Positions 16,536-25,736 of a DNA stretch of 52,048 bases are shown piece by piece. Under the pieces are notes generated by a model, which saw only the letters and a program-made list of their open reading frames with translations, ran no database searches and was not told the origin of the DNA. A program made the position numbers and the translations under genes. The number at the start of each line of letters is the position of its first letter. Within the stretch, counting starts at the first letter, position 1. The stretch is from an uncultured Bacteroidales bacterium (GTDB lineage Bacteria > Bacteroidota > Bacteroidia > Bacteroidales > Bacteroidaceae). The stretch is taken from the NCBI GenBank assembly GCA_902781515.1, contig CACZJU010000005.1:92911-144958 (forward strand), given 5' to 3'.

Positions 16536-17342
16536 ATGAAAGAAGTAGTTCGGGAATTAGAAAACATTAAGAAACACTCAAATCTGATAAGCATTGGGAA
16601 ACGAGTTTCAAAGGTCTATGTGTACAAATACATGACCTTAAAAACTGCTGTGACTTGCCTCAATAACAATACATTCATGTTTAGTCTTCCACCAACATGG
16701 AAAGACCCTTATGAATCTCGTTTTTATAATGCGGACTACCATAAAGTTGAAAAGCATCCTTTTGACAAACGCCTATTTGCTTGTTGTGTTACAGAGAACA
16801 AATTAAGCGAATCTGCCTGGAGAATGTACACAGATGAGCCAAATGAGCCTTGTGTGAAATTCTGTATTTGCATCGGTCAATTAAGGAGATACTTGAACAT
16901 CTATGCTAAATTGCATGGAGCTACGCTTTATGAGGGTAGAATAAACTATTCTCTAAATGATAGTGAGATAGATGGACTACATTTGCGATTATCAGCTCAT
17001 TACCATTCTTTTTTCGATAATTTCGGTCTTCCTGAATATTTAAACTTAATGTTGTTAAAGAGGCATTTGTTCTATTACGAGGGAGAAATTAGATATATGC
17101 TCATGGGCGGATCTTTAGACTTCTTGAAAGAACATCTATTTATTGAAATCCCCTGGAGCATGTGCCTGAGTAAATTATCTATTGATGCTCAAAATCCTGC
17201 AGATGAGGAGGTCTTACGGGAAGCATTGGAGAAGAATTCTGAATATTGTATGCACAAATACTCGCTTCAATATAAGCCATATGTTCCAATAGAATTAGAG
17301 AATATATACAAACCATTTAAGCCAATTACTATTGAGAAATGA
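16536..17342 (+). CDS. DUF2971-like cytoplasmic protein
   Basis: 268 residues, no signal peptide or membrane segment. The N-terminal part has the DUF2971 layout: VYKYMTLKTAVTCLNNNTF, MFSLPPTWKDPYESRF (the family motif of aromatic/Pro followed by DPxE) and LFACCVTENKLSESAWRMY. The family has no established function and turns up in phage, mobile and defence contexts. It is the only clearly cytoplasmic product of the island. The start is preceded by AAGGAG (16523-16528), a rare good Shine-Dalgarno sequence in this genome, that overlaps the stop of the CHAT gene. Its own stop overlaps the next ATG. Confidence 0.7.
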   Translation: MKEVVRELENIKKHSNLISIGKRVSKVYVYKYMTLKTAVTCLNNNTFMFSLPPTWKDPYESRFYNADYHKVEKHPFDKRLFACCVTENKLSESAWRMYTDEPNEPCVKFCICIGQLRRYLNIYAKLHGATLYEGRINYSLNDSEIDGLHLRLSAHYHSFFDNFGLPEYLNLMLLKRHLFYYEGEIRYMLMGGSLDFLKEHLFIEIPWSMCLSKLSIDAQNPADEEVLREALEKNSEYCMHKYSLQYKPYVPIELENIYKPFKPITIEK

Positions 17343-18472
17343 AAAAAGCTATAATAGTTCTCACCGCCATAATGCTCTTAGTTAGTTGCCAAGAGCAAAA
17401 GACTCCAGAACAATTGTTCGAGGAACGAGCATCTGGAGTGGTTGTCATTTTGAATGAGTTTTACTATGAATTGAAGCTTCCTAATGGCAACAAAGTCTAT
17501 TTCACAGGGATAGACTCAGATGGTGATTTGGAGAATTTTACTCCTGATGAAGAACAGATTAAGAAGAATCGTCAGATAATGACGGGAACTGGATTCTTTG
17601 TTGACAACAAAGGTACCATTATGACAAATCGTCATGTGGCTCAACCGCAGTTGGATAAAACTCAGGCAAAGGCCGCATATATAGAGTTGATAAAGAGTGC
17701 TAAGTCTCTAATTGCGCTTGGCCTCAACCAGATGCAGGAACAATATGCTGATTTGGAACGGCAAAAAGAGAAGAGTTATGTATATGACCCTTATTCTGGT
17801 GATGCTTATTACGACTTGGATAGAATGAACTCTATTGACCAAAAGAAGGCCGAAATAGAAGAAGCGTATGAAGAACTTAATGAGACCTATGAAGGGCTAA
17901 ATGGTTTGACCGATCCGGCATCGTTGAAAATCTCTGTGGTTAGCCAACTAGGAATTGCATATAACGATACCTATGTAACAAGTCGAGATGATTTCTTCAG
18001 GAACAATGCTGGTGTAGTTGCTAAGATGTCTTCAAAAGAGGATGTGGACTTGGCCCTAATAAAACTGAAGAACAAAACGACTCCTTCAAATGCTTATGTG
18101 TTCGATATTTTAGGAAAGGATGATGGAGCCGAGTCTATAGTCGAACAAGCAAAGAATCTCTTTTCAGGCAAGAATAATGACAAGGATTTGAAAATCAATC
18201 AAGATTTATACATGATTGGTTACAATGCGGGATTGGCATTAGGCACAACAAGGCAAGGCATTAAGGTCCAAATGACAACAGGAAAACTCACACAGTTACC
18301 TGATGGTCAAAGACTGCTTTATAGTATACCTACTGTGCAAGGGTCTTCAGGCAGTCCCATTATAGATGCCTATGGGAACTTTGTTGGAGTGAATTTTGCC
18401 AAGCTGAACGGCTCTGACAATTTCAACTTTGGTATTCCCGCACAACAGGTTGTTTCATTTTACAACGAATAG
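17339..18472 (+). CDS. Trypsin-like lipoprotein protease with long coiled insertion
   Basis: 377 residues. MKKAIIVLTAIMLLVSC is a lipoprotein signal with Cys17 as the lipidated residue. The serine protease core has His99 (TNRHVAQPQ), Asp237 (EDVDLALIKL) and Ser337 (QGSSGSPI), so all catalytic residues are present. Between His and Asp lie about 138 residues rather than the 30-40 usual for HtrA-type enzymes; the insertion is highly charged and helical (LERQKEKSYVYDP, KKAEIEEAYEELNE), probably a coiled coil for partner binding or inhibition. Its position in the operon between a CHAT gene and a TPR gene makes a protease cascade plausible. Overlaps the preceding gene by four bases. Confidence 0.85.
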   Translation: MKKAIIVLTAIMLLVSCQEQKTPEQLFEERASGVVVILNEFYYELKLPNGNKVYFTGIDSDGDLENFTPDEEQIKKNRQIMTGTGFFVDNKGTIMTNRHVAQPQLDKTQAKAAYIELIKSAKSLIALGLNQMQEQYADLERQKEKSYVYDPYSGDAYYDLDRMNSIDQKKAEIEEAYEELNETYEGLNGLTDPASLKISVVSQLGIAYNDTYVTSRDDFFRNNAGVVAKMSSKEDVDLALIKLKNKTTPSNAYVFDILGKDDGAESIVEQAKNLFSGKNNDKDLKINQDLYMIGYNAGLALGTTRQGIKVQMTTGKLTQLPDGQRLLYSIPTVQGSSGSPIIDAYGNFVGVNFAKLNGSDNFNFGIPAQQVVSFYNE

Positions 18473-18481
18473 TTTCAGACA

Positions 18482-20254
18482 ATGCGTAAGCCTCATTACA
18501 TAAAACAATACTTTGCGTTGCTTGTTTTCATAACATGCGCAGCTGCCTCATTTGCCCAACAAACTTCTTTGGGTAATCAACTCAAAGACTTTCATGATGC
18601 CTATTGGAGTCAAGAGAACTTTGAAATGTCACCTGTTGAATCCTATCTAAGAACTATTTCAGAAAAGGATATTGAAGAGGCCTCCGATTCAACTAGATAC
18701 TACTACCATTATTGGATGGGAAGTATTTATGCAAAACAAGAAAAGGTTGATTTAGAGCGTGAACATTTAAAAAAAGCTATTGCCATTCGTGAAAGTTCTG
18801 TTGGAATTCTGGATCCTGAATACATTGAACTATTGTGGGAGCTTGGTTCTATTTCAGAAGAAATAGATGTTGACAAGTCAATAGCCTATTATCAAAAGGC
18901 TTTGGTTATTGGCCAGACTATTCTATATAATAAGGAGGTTTCTCCGTACAATAACGCATTTATGCAAAATACCTATGGAATGGTAATGGGAGATTTGGCA
19001 CGAATGTACGAAAAGAAGAATTGGAAAGACAGAGTAGTGGGCTTATATGAATCTGCTTTTAGCTTCAGGTCTCAGTTCTACGATAAGGATGATGCAAACT
19101 GCTATGTTGACATGTATGGGCTGGCTGGATATTATAGAGAGAGGAAGGAATATGACAAGGCTGTTGAAACAATGCAGAAGGTTGTCAATTACATTAACAA
19201 TAACGGAGGTTATGGAACGAATAGTTACGTAAATGCCTCTTTTATGTTGGCAAGCGCAATGTCCCAGAATAACCAGCATCGAGATGCAGAAAACCTGTAT
19301 CGAAGTACAATAAAATTGACACTGGACTCTCTGGGAACATCGAATAAGAATCTCCATCTTTTGTATGGCAACTATTGTGTGGAACTTGCAAATAATGACT
19401 CGTTTGAAGAATTGGACAAAACACTTCCTGAAGCATATCACTATTATCTTCAATCAGACTCATTGTCAACATACATTAACCTACTATTTACCCTTTCAAA
19501 TAATCTGTGCAATAAGAATGCATTTGAAAAAGCAGGAATATATAATGATTCTTTGTTCAACTACACATCTTATATGCCCTATTTTGCAATAGAGATGCTT
19601 TATTCTCAGAAAACAAGGATAGAGTTAGGAAAGAACAACGTGCCAGAAGCCATCCTGTGGAAACAGAAAGAAATCGAGATTGAAAGAAGTGAGGGTATAT
19701 CTGATAAGGTGTATTATTTGTCGGCTTTGTCGGAATTGGCTACGCTTAATAGTTACAGCGGTGATTTAGATAAGGCACTCAATGTTTATCAACAGGTTAT
19801 AGATGGCATACACACTGAAAATCTTGAAGAACAGAATCTTTACGAACAATGCGTAATGTTCGTTTGCAACTTGTATCATATTCAAGAGAAAGCAAATCTA
19901 CAGGAGGATTTCTTGAATTCTCAAAAGGGAATCATTGAAGGAAAGAATCTACATGAGTCGCGTATATATGCTCAGATATGTAATAACTTGTCTGTCTTGC
20001 AGATGAAGAAGAACCTATTAGATGAAGCATCAAAGAATAATACGATTGCTGAGAGGCTTTTCTTAAAACACTATGGGAGACAAAGTGACAATTATGCAAC
20101 AGCTTTGCATAATAAAGGCCGCATATTAATGTTGCAAGGGAAACATAAACAGGCCCTGAAATATTTGCTGGAGTCAAAACAACTGCAAATGGAAATCAAT
20201 GGTAGTGTTTATCCTAATACTGATAAGTATATCCAAGAACTTGAAAAGAAATAA
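18482..20254 (+). CDS. Secreted TPR protein
   Basis: 590 residues. The signal peptide ends near AAASFAQ. The rest consists of about ten degenerate TPR units (for example YYQKALVIGQTILYNK, DAENLYRSTIKLTLDSLG, EASKNNTIAERLFLKHYG), the last ones again of the kinesin-light-chain type. There is no CHAT or other catalytic domain. It looks like the TPR half of the neighbouring CHAT proteins and may be an adaptor or decoy substrate for them. It follows the trypsin-like gene by 9 bases and precedes the second CHAT gene by 4. Confidence 0.8.
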   Translation: MRKPHYIKQYFALLVFITCAAASFAQQTSLGNQLKDFHDAYWSQENFEMSPVESYLRTISEKDIEEASDSTRYYYHYWMGSIYAKQEKVDLEREHLKKAIAIRESSVGILDPEYIELLWELGSISEEIDVDKSIAYYQKALVIGQTILYNKEVSPYNNAFMQNTYGMVMGDLARMYEKKNWKDRVVGLYESAFSFRSQFYDKDDANCYVDMYGLAGYYRERKEYDKAVETMQKVVNYINNNGGYGTNSYVNASFMLASAMSQNNQHRDAENLYRSTIKLTLDSLGTSNKNLHLLYGNYCVELANNDSFEELDKTLPEAYHYYLQSDSLSTYINLLFTLSNNLCNKNAFEKAGIYNDSLFNYTSYMPYFAIEMLYSQKTRIELGKNNVPEAILWKQKEIEIERSEGISDKVYYLSALSELATLNSYSGDLDKALNVYQQVIDGIHTENLEEQNLYEQCVMFVCNLYHIQEKANLQEDFLNSQKGIIEGKNLHESRIYAQICNNLSVLQMKKNLLDEASKNNTIAERLFLKHYGRQSDNYATALHNKGRILMLQGKHKQALKYLLESKQLQMEINGSVYPNTDKYIQELEKK

Positions 20255-20258
20255 CGAA

Positions 20259-22814
20259 ATGAGAAATATCGCATTATTAATATTCATATTATTCCTTTCA
20301 CTTTCGGCTTATTCTCAGCCAGATTATGCTGCTCATGTCAAAGCGGAGAAACAAGCAAATCAAGGTATAGAACTTCTCAATCAAAGGAAATTTGCCGAGG
20401 CATACCCCTTGCTAAGTGAGGCATGGCAATTTTATAATAATAATCAGCGGCTATATCCTGTTGATTATGCAAATCTGGCTCATACAATCGGCCAATACTT
20501 TATGCTCACAGGTGCATATGATAAAGCAGAGGAATATTACAACAAAGCACTTGAGACTCTTAAAAATGGTCATGTCGACGATTATGTCTATAGAAGTACG
20601 TTGGCAGATGTCGGTTGGTATTATTATAGACTTCACAATTATGATAAGGCAAACCTTATGTATGCAGAGGCAAAGTATCTATATGAAAAGAATCTTGATT
20701 TGGGATATAGATATGCAAACCTTTTGTCAAACTATTCTATTATACAATCTGATTTGGGTAACACTTTGTGGGCCAAGATGTTTGTGGATATGGCAAAAGA
20801 TATCTATGTGGAATCGAATAGGACAGACTCATTGGGGCTTTCTGTTATATTAGACAATGTTGCATCCACGTATAGCCAATTGGGATTTACTGACGAAGCC
20901 ATATCAACGTTACATCAAGCATTGGATGTTCGACCAAAAAGTTCAAATACCAATGGGCTACCTGAATTATTAAGCAATCTTGGCACAATCTATTTTGATC
21001 AAAAGAAATATACTGAGGCAATTAAGTATTTTCAGGATGCTTTCAACTTAGACCATAGCATAAATAATGTTATGGGATCTGGCATGAATCTGGCATGGGC
21101 TCAATATGTGCTTAAAAACAATGAATGCGTTAAAACATCCCAAATTCTATCTGATAGTATTATATCAGACGCAATGGGAAAATTTGCATATTTGTCGAAT
21201 GAAGAGCGTGAGCTTTATTGGCAGTATAATAACATTCGACTTTCTATGGTAAATGCCATTTTCGCAAATGCAAACAACGGCAGTCATACGGGAGAAATCT
21301 ACAACAATAGTCTTTTTGCCAAAGGTCTCCTTCTTAAAACTTCTAATCAGATAAAGAGAGATATCTTGGCATCTGGGGATAGCAATAGTAAAAGGCTATT
21401 GGGAGTGATGTCATCCTTGGAAAAAGAGCTGAATCGTAATGGTAATACTCCTGGAAGAGTCGAACAAATAAGAGATAGTATTAATATCATAGACAAAGAA
21501 CTTACAAAAGCAAACGCCAGTTACCTTAACTTTAAGGCAGAACTAACACCTGATTGGACGAGAATAAAGCGTTCTTTGGCCAAAGATGAAGCCGCTATAG
21601 AATTTATTCAGATTCCTATCGTAGAAAAGGATAGCATTCCTGAACCTTTTGAATACAGATACTATGGGCTGGTTTTAAGGAAAAATTCTGAAAGACCAGT
21701 TTTAGTGCCGCTCTGCACAGACGAAGAACTGCAAGAATTATTGGCAAATAAAAACCACATAAAGTTAGACCGCTTTATAAAGAACTTATATTTTACGGGT
21801 AATTCAAAATTATATTCTGGAGAGAAGCTCTATAATAGTATCTGGGCATCATTAGATAAGGAACTCAATGGCATCAAAATCATCTATTATTCTCCAGTAG
21901 GACAATTAAATTCGATTTCATTTAATGCTCTCATGTCAGATTCAACCTATCTTTGTGAGAGGTATTCACTTCATCTATTATCTTCAACAGCGGAGGTGGT
22001 GCAGATTAAAAACAATTCTCACTCAAAAATATCAAATGCCGTTGTCTATGGCGGTATTGTGTATGATTTGTCTGACGACCAAATGGTTGCAGAGGCACGT
22101 GGATATGATACACATTCTACAAACATAGCTTCGCCACTTGAATTCGACAATGACAGAAGTGGATGGAATTATTTGTCAGGAACAGAAGATGAAGCAAAGA
22201 ATATCAATATGACATTAGACAGCATTGGCGTTCCTACAGTCCTCTTAATGGGAACACATGCTAATGAAGAGTCGATAAAATCTCTTTCAGGCAAGTCTCC
22301 CTATCTTTTACACATAGCGACGCATGGGTTCTTCTTGTCTGATCCGAGGCAGATAGCCGTTAATCCTTTCATGCAAAATCAAGAACAATACGGAGCATCC
22401 AATCTGTTACATCGTTCAGGGCTTTTGTTTGCTGGAGCAAATAAAACATGGGTTAATGGTGAAAGGGTAAAAGGAGTTGAAGATGGTATTTTAACTGCTG
22501 AAGAAATATCCAAACTTGACCTAAGTACAACAGAGATAGTTTCTCTATCCGCATGTGAAACCGGGTTGGGGGAAATCGTTTCTACCGAAGGAGTCTTTGG
22601 ACTTCAACGCGCATTTAAACTCTCTGGTGCAAAAACGCTCATAATGAGCCTGTGGAAAGTTCCAGATGTAGCCACTTCTAAACTGATGATTACTTTCTAT
22701 AAAAATTGGTCGTCTGGAATGGAAGTCCATCAGGCCTTCCTAGCTGCACAACAAAAGATAAAAGAAGAATTCTCTTCTCCTTATTATTGGGCAGGATTTG
22801 TCATGTTAGATTAG
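20259..22814 (+). CDS. Secreted TPR-CHAT protease (second CHAT protein of the island)
   Basis: From ATG 20259 the protein has 851 residues; the frame is open back to 20199, but this would overlap the upstream gene. The signal peptide ends near LSLSAYSQ. TPRs span about 40-300 (GAYDKAEEYYNKALETL, KKYTEAIKYFQDAFNL), a helical region follows, and the CHAT domain covers about 560-850. Catalytic His689 (HIATHGFFLSD) and Cys766 (LSACETGLGE) are present, with the usual TEGVFGLQRAFKLSGAKTLIMSLWKV after them. It is clearly homologous to the CHAT protein encoded at 13561 but far from identical, so a duplication is old. It abuts the CHASE2 gene with no spacing, which suggests a direct functional pair. 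Confidence 0.88.
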   Translation: MRNIALLIFILFLSLSAYSQPDYAAHVKAEKQANQGIELLNQRKFAEAYPLLSEAWQFYNNNQRLYPVDYANLAHTIGQYFMLTGAYDKAEEYYNKALETLKNGHVDDYVYRSTLADVGWYYYRLHNYDKANLMYAEAKYLYEKNLDLGYRYANLLSNYSIIQSDLGNTLWAKMFVDMAKDIYVESNRTDSLGLSVILDNVASTYSQLGFTDEAISTLHQALDVRPKSSNTNGLPELLSNLGTIYFDQKKYTEAIKYFQDAFNLDHSINNVMGSGMNLAWAQYVLKNNECVKTSQILSDSIISDAMGKFAYLSNEERELYWQYNNIRLSMVNAIFANANNGSHTGEIYNNSLFAKGLLLKTSNQIKRDILASGDSNSKRLLGVMSSLEKELNRNGNTPGRVEQIRDSINIIDKELTKANASYLNFKAELTPDWTRIKRSLAKDEAAIEFIQIPIVEKDSIPEPFEYRYYGLVLRKNSERPVLVPLCTDEELQELLANKNHIKLDRFIKNLYFTGNSKLYSGEKLYNSIWASLDKELNGIKIIYYSPVGQLNSISFNALMSDSTYLCERYSLHLLSSTAEVVQIKNNSHSKISNAVVYGGIVYDLSDDQMVAEARGYDTHSTNIASPLEFDNDRSGWNYLSGTEDEAKNINMTLDSIGVPTVLLMGTHANEESIKSLSGKSPYLLHIATHGFFLSDPRQIAVNPFMQNQEQYGASNLLHRSGLLFAGANKTWVNGERVKGVEDGILTAEEISKLDLSTTEIVSLSACETGLGEIVSTEGVFGLQRAFKLSGAKTLIMSLWKVPDVATSKLMITFYKNWSSGMEVHQAFLAAQQKIKEEFSSPYYWAGFVMLD

Positions 22815-24032
22815 ATGTATAAGTTAAGCCACACTATGGAGAAAATGGTACAAAGCATCATGGGAAGACTATCAAAGGCGGGTAAACCTATACTCGTTTC
22901 ATTTCTCAATGTTTTTGTATTGCTAATCTTTTCCTATGTCCTGAATAATCAGCCTTTGTTTACCGGCGAGGATTTGAATCAATATGCCTGGATGGAATTC
23001 TTGAAGAATAAAATGGGGTTATCCGAGCAAGTTGATTATTCTGACGCATTATTTGTTAATGTCTCCTATGACAAACAACTAATAGAAAAGAAAGATGAAT
23101 TTGGAATGCCTGTAGGTAACATTGACATAACTGATAGAACAAAATTACTGGCATTGCTAAATATCCTTGATAGTACGAACCAATATCGTTATATCATTCT
23201 CGATGTCAGATTTGAGAAAGGACTTGATAGTGAAATGGATTCTGCTCTGTTTTCGAAAATCAAGAATATGAAACGTATCGTGGTTGCTAATCATCTTGAT
23301 GTAGAACTTGCAGATTCATGTCTATCTGCCAAAGTGGCAATCAGCGACTATGCATCAACTATTGTGGCAACTAATTTTGCACGATATAAATTCCTTCACG
23401 GCAAACAACCTTCATTGCCATTGTTTGCATACAAAGATTTAACAGGAAAAACTATTACCAAGCATGGACTGATCTACTCTTGTGGTGGGAGTTTATGTTA
23501 TAATAGTCTTTTCTTGAAATTCCCTTATAATGGATTCTCTGAATATGGTGGAAACGGAGAAAAATCATATTATAACATGGGAAGTGATTTATTGTCGAAT
23601 TATTCAGGTCAAGACCTTTCGACACTCGCTAAGAATAAACTCGTTTTCATCGGGGATATGGTAGAGGATGTTCATGATACCTATTCTGGTCTTAAGCCAG
23701 GAACTGTTATTACATATCATGCACTTCGCTCTTTATTATTAGGTGAACACATGGTTTCATATACTCTGCTATTCTTCCTGTCTATAGTATTCTTTTTCAT
23801 CTCTCTTTCACTGTTCAAAGAGGGTGTTATAATCAAGCGAATTCCTTTCGTGCGGAAATCTCACTCCAAATTATTACATTTCTTTCTCCCATTAATCGGT
23901 TACACATTTGTGTTATTTGTTATAGTTGTAGTCCTCAATTTGCTCTTTAATGTTACGATAAGTATCATAGTACCCTCAATATACTTCACTATTCAAAAGA
24001 CAATTTTAAATTTTAAACGGACAAAAATATGA
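22815..24032 (+). CDS. CHASE2-domain membrane sensor without output domain
   Basis: 405 residues. One membrane segment near residues 26-43, a large extracytoplasmic region (about 45-320), then three C-terminal membrane segments (from YTLLFFLSIVFFFISLSLF onward). This is the CHASE2 topology. The end of the sensor, LVFIGDMVEDVHDTYSG followed by PGTVITYHALRSLLLG, matches the conserved CHASE2 exit. In known proteins CHASE2 is joined to histidine kinases, cyclases, Ser/Thr kinases or, in cyanobacteria, CHAT. Here the protein stops after the last membrane segment. The ATG directly follows the stop of the second CHAT gene. It probably senses an envelope signal and controls the exported CHAT protein. 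A second Met at 22836 could be the start. Confidence 0.8.
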   Translation: MYKLSHTMEKMVQSIMGRLSKAGKPILVSFLNVFVLLIFSYVLNNQPLFTGEDLNQYAWMEFLKNKMGLSEQVDYSDALFVNVSYDKQLIEKKDEFGMPVGNIDITDRTKLLALLNILDSTNQYRYIILDVRFEKGLDSEMDSALFSKIKNMKRIVVANHLDVELADSCLSAKVAISDYASTIVATNFARYKFLHGKQPSLPLFAYKDLTGKTITKHGLIYSCGGSLCYNSLFLKFPYNGFSEYGGNGEKSYYNMGSDLLSNYSGQDLSTLAKNKLVFIGDMVEDVHDTYSGLKPGTVITYHALRSLLLGEHMVSYTLLFFLSIVFFFISLSLFKEGVIIKRIPFVRKSHSKLLHFFLPLIGYTFVLFVIVVVLNLLFNVTISIIVPSIYFTIQKTILNFKRTKI

Positions 24033-24637
24033 GAAAATTTTCTTTTTTATTGCTTTTATTCTCTTATCTGCAAGTCTATGCAGATGATTACAGAATACTC
24101 CAGTTGAACACAAATTCAATAAGAATTGGAAATGTTCAATGTAAACAGGGGGATACATTCCCAGATGATGCCCAAATATGTTGGTCTCATGAACAGCAGG
24201 CTATAAAAGCCATGAATCTTAAAACAAAACGCATCAGAGTATTTACCTGCAAAGCCTTCACCGATGTTAAAGCAAAGGGCATAAAAGACTACTATATAAA
24301 GAGCAATCATTTGTCAACAAGAGGAGGCGTAAACACATTCTCAGACTTGGCAGAAGAATTGTCTGATACCATATACGTTCTTGATAATTGTCCTATCGAA
24401 TCACCTGTTAAGATTGACTCTCTCTCATCTTATTTAATCTCATATGGTGACAAAGAAAAGTATTGGAGGAATCTAATGACTACCGATAAGGTCTTCTATC
24501 TTAATCGAGAGTTATTTGAAGATAGTTGTCAAGAATCTATCTCCTTATCATTATATTTTAGGAGAAAAGGATTAGATGATTACTTGATAACGGACTCTCT
24601 TATTGTAGTCGTTCTTCCAGAGATTATAGATGAATAA
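24029..24637 (+). CDS. Secreted protein of unknown function, CHASE2-linked
   Basis: 202 residues with a signal peptide ending near QVYA. The mature part starts DDYRILQLNTNSIRIGN and has a beta-rich look, with KGDTF-like QCKQGDTFPDD and a later patch IKDYYIKSNHLSTRGG. I do not recognise a family. ATGA overlap with the CHASE2 gene argues for stoichiometric production and for a role as a periplasmic partner of it. Confidence 0.65.
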   Translation: MRKFSFLLLLFSYLQVYADDYRILQLNTNSIRIGNVQCKQGDTFPDDAQICWSHEQQAIKAMNLKTKRIRVFTCKAFTDVKAKGIKDYYIKSNHLSTRGGVNTFSDLAEELSDTIYVLDNCPIESPVKIDSLSSYLISYGDKEKYWRNLMTTDKVFYLNRELFEDSCQESISLSLYFRRKGLDDYLITDSLIVVVLPEIIDE

Positions 24638-24661
24638 TTGACATTTCAAAGATAGATAAAG

Positions 24662-24880
24662 ATGAGTAGTAGTGATTCAGGTTGTAGTGGAGGTTGTGGT
24701 GCACTTATTGCAATAGCAATCGTAGTTGTATTGATAGTCTTCTTCGCTTTAGGATTTATTGGTAATATGAGCCAATACATGAGGACTGGCAATAAAGATA
24801 CGGCAGACACAGCAGGACTGTTCTTTTTGCTGTTAGCTGGCATTATCGGCTTAATCATATACTCATGCAAGAAGAAGTGA
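24662..24880 (+). CDS. Small two-TM membrane protein
   Basis: 72 residues: a short Ser/Gly/Cys-rich start (SSSDSGCSGGCG), two membrane segments at about 13-35 and 49-68, and a KKK end. No family recognised. It is the last gene of the island, and its stop codon lies inside the stem of the operon terminator. Confidence 0.6.
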   Translation: MSSSDSGCSGGCGALIAIAIVVVLIVFFALGFIGNMSQYMRTGNKDTADTAGLFFLLLAGIIGLIIYSCKKK

Positions 24881-24907
24881 ATGCCTAAATGATGACATTC
24901 ACTTCTT
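24872..24907 (+). terminator. Terminator of the protease island operon
   Basis: AAGAAGTGAATG (24872-24883) pairs perfectly with CATTCACTTCTT (24896-24907), loop 12 bases, followed by TCTGTC. The stem includes the stop codon of the last gene. The mirror symmetry means it could also work on the other strand. Confidence 0.75.
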
Positions 24908-25029
24908 TCTGTCGCAATTTGGAGACAAAAGCCCGTTTAAGAAGGTTAAAAACGTTAAATTTTCGTCCTTTTCACAATCTATAGAATCTACGTCATCACT
25001 TTTCTACCGTTTGACACGCAAATAACTGA

Positions 25030-25455
25030 TTTAAAAGCATTTGCAAATACAAGGATTGTTCTGGATTGCTATCAATTGTTATTGGAAGTGGAATTAACTA
25101 TATTTTGAGTTGTGCTTTTCAAGGTTGTAATAACTTCGATGACTTCTATTGTTTAGCCCCAAATATTCCGACCTTAGGGACTAATGTGTTTAAAGATTCG
25201 TATTACAAATATGCGACTCTGCACGTTCCGTCATCATCACTCAAAGCATACCGATCTACAACCGCCGCATGGCGTGAGTTTGGCAATATCGTAGCACTGA
25301 CAGAAGAGGAAACGGGTCTATCGACAATTGACAATGAACAATTGAAAATTGACAAAGTTTACGACCTTAGCGGTCGCAAGCAGAGCCAGCCACAGCGGGG
25401 CATCAACATCATCCGTATGAAGGACGGAACGAGCCGCAAAGTGCTGATTAAGTGA
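25030..25455 (+). pseudogene. C-terminal fragment of a BspA-like leucine-rich-repeat surface protein
   Basis: The frame opens after a TGA at 25027 without a convincing start. From about 25040 it encodes CKYKDCSGLLSIVIGSG and AFQGCNNFDDFYCLAP, the end of BspA-type (LRR_5) repeats, then the conserved closing part VFKDSYYKYATLHVPSSSL, and a C-terminal sorting-like tail VYDLSGRKQSQPQRGINIIR. The N-terminal signal peptide and most repeats are missing, so this is a truncated remnant. A TTGACAATT-type repeat at 25322-25356 sits inside the linker before the tail. Confidence 0.75.
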
Positions 25456-25532
25456 GTGCAGAGCGATGCTTGCATCGGCTATGCCGAGTGAGAAGCATCT
25501 AGAACAAAGTTCAAGGTGCTAATTAAGTGAAA

Positions 25533-25560
25533 TAGCTGAGTCCAAATTTGGATTCAGCTA
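25533..25560 (+). terminator. Palindromic hairpin, possible terminator
   Basis: A 28-base palindrome with one G-T pair, arms TAGCTGAGTCCAAA and TTTGGATTCAGCTA, followed by AAAAATC. Symmetric, so direction is uncertain. It lies behind the surface-protein fragment. Confidence 0.5.
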
Positions 25561-25597
25561 AAAATCAACAACAAGGAATTTTTTCCCTCGGGTATAT

Positions 25598-25629
25598 CAC
25601 AGGGCTCAGATTTGTGCTCTGTGGTTTTT
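25598..25629 (+). terminator. Rho-independent terminator
   Basis: CACAGGGC (25598-25605) pairs with GCTCTGTG (25616-25623), followed by GTTTTT. Confidence 0.6.
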
Positions 25630-25736
25630 AGCGTATCCAGATTTGGATTGGTTGAAAGATGTGGGCTGATATTTCAGCTTACATCCCGAAGCATGGCTAA
25701 GCGTGCTGGTGGAGTACACGGAATTTGCTGTAACGC

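Noticed and set aside
20199-20258. Longer N-terminus of the second CHAT protein
   Set aside because: It overlaps the preceding TPR gene by 56 bases and would hide the signal peptide that begins at 20259.
13561-22814. Type III-E (Craspase) or gasdermin system suggested by TPR-CHAT proteins
   Set aside because: No Cas7-11, crRNA array or gasdermin-like gene is present, and both CHAT proteins have signal peptides.
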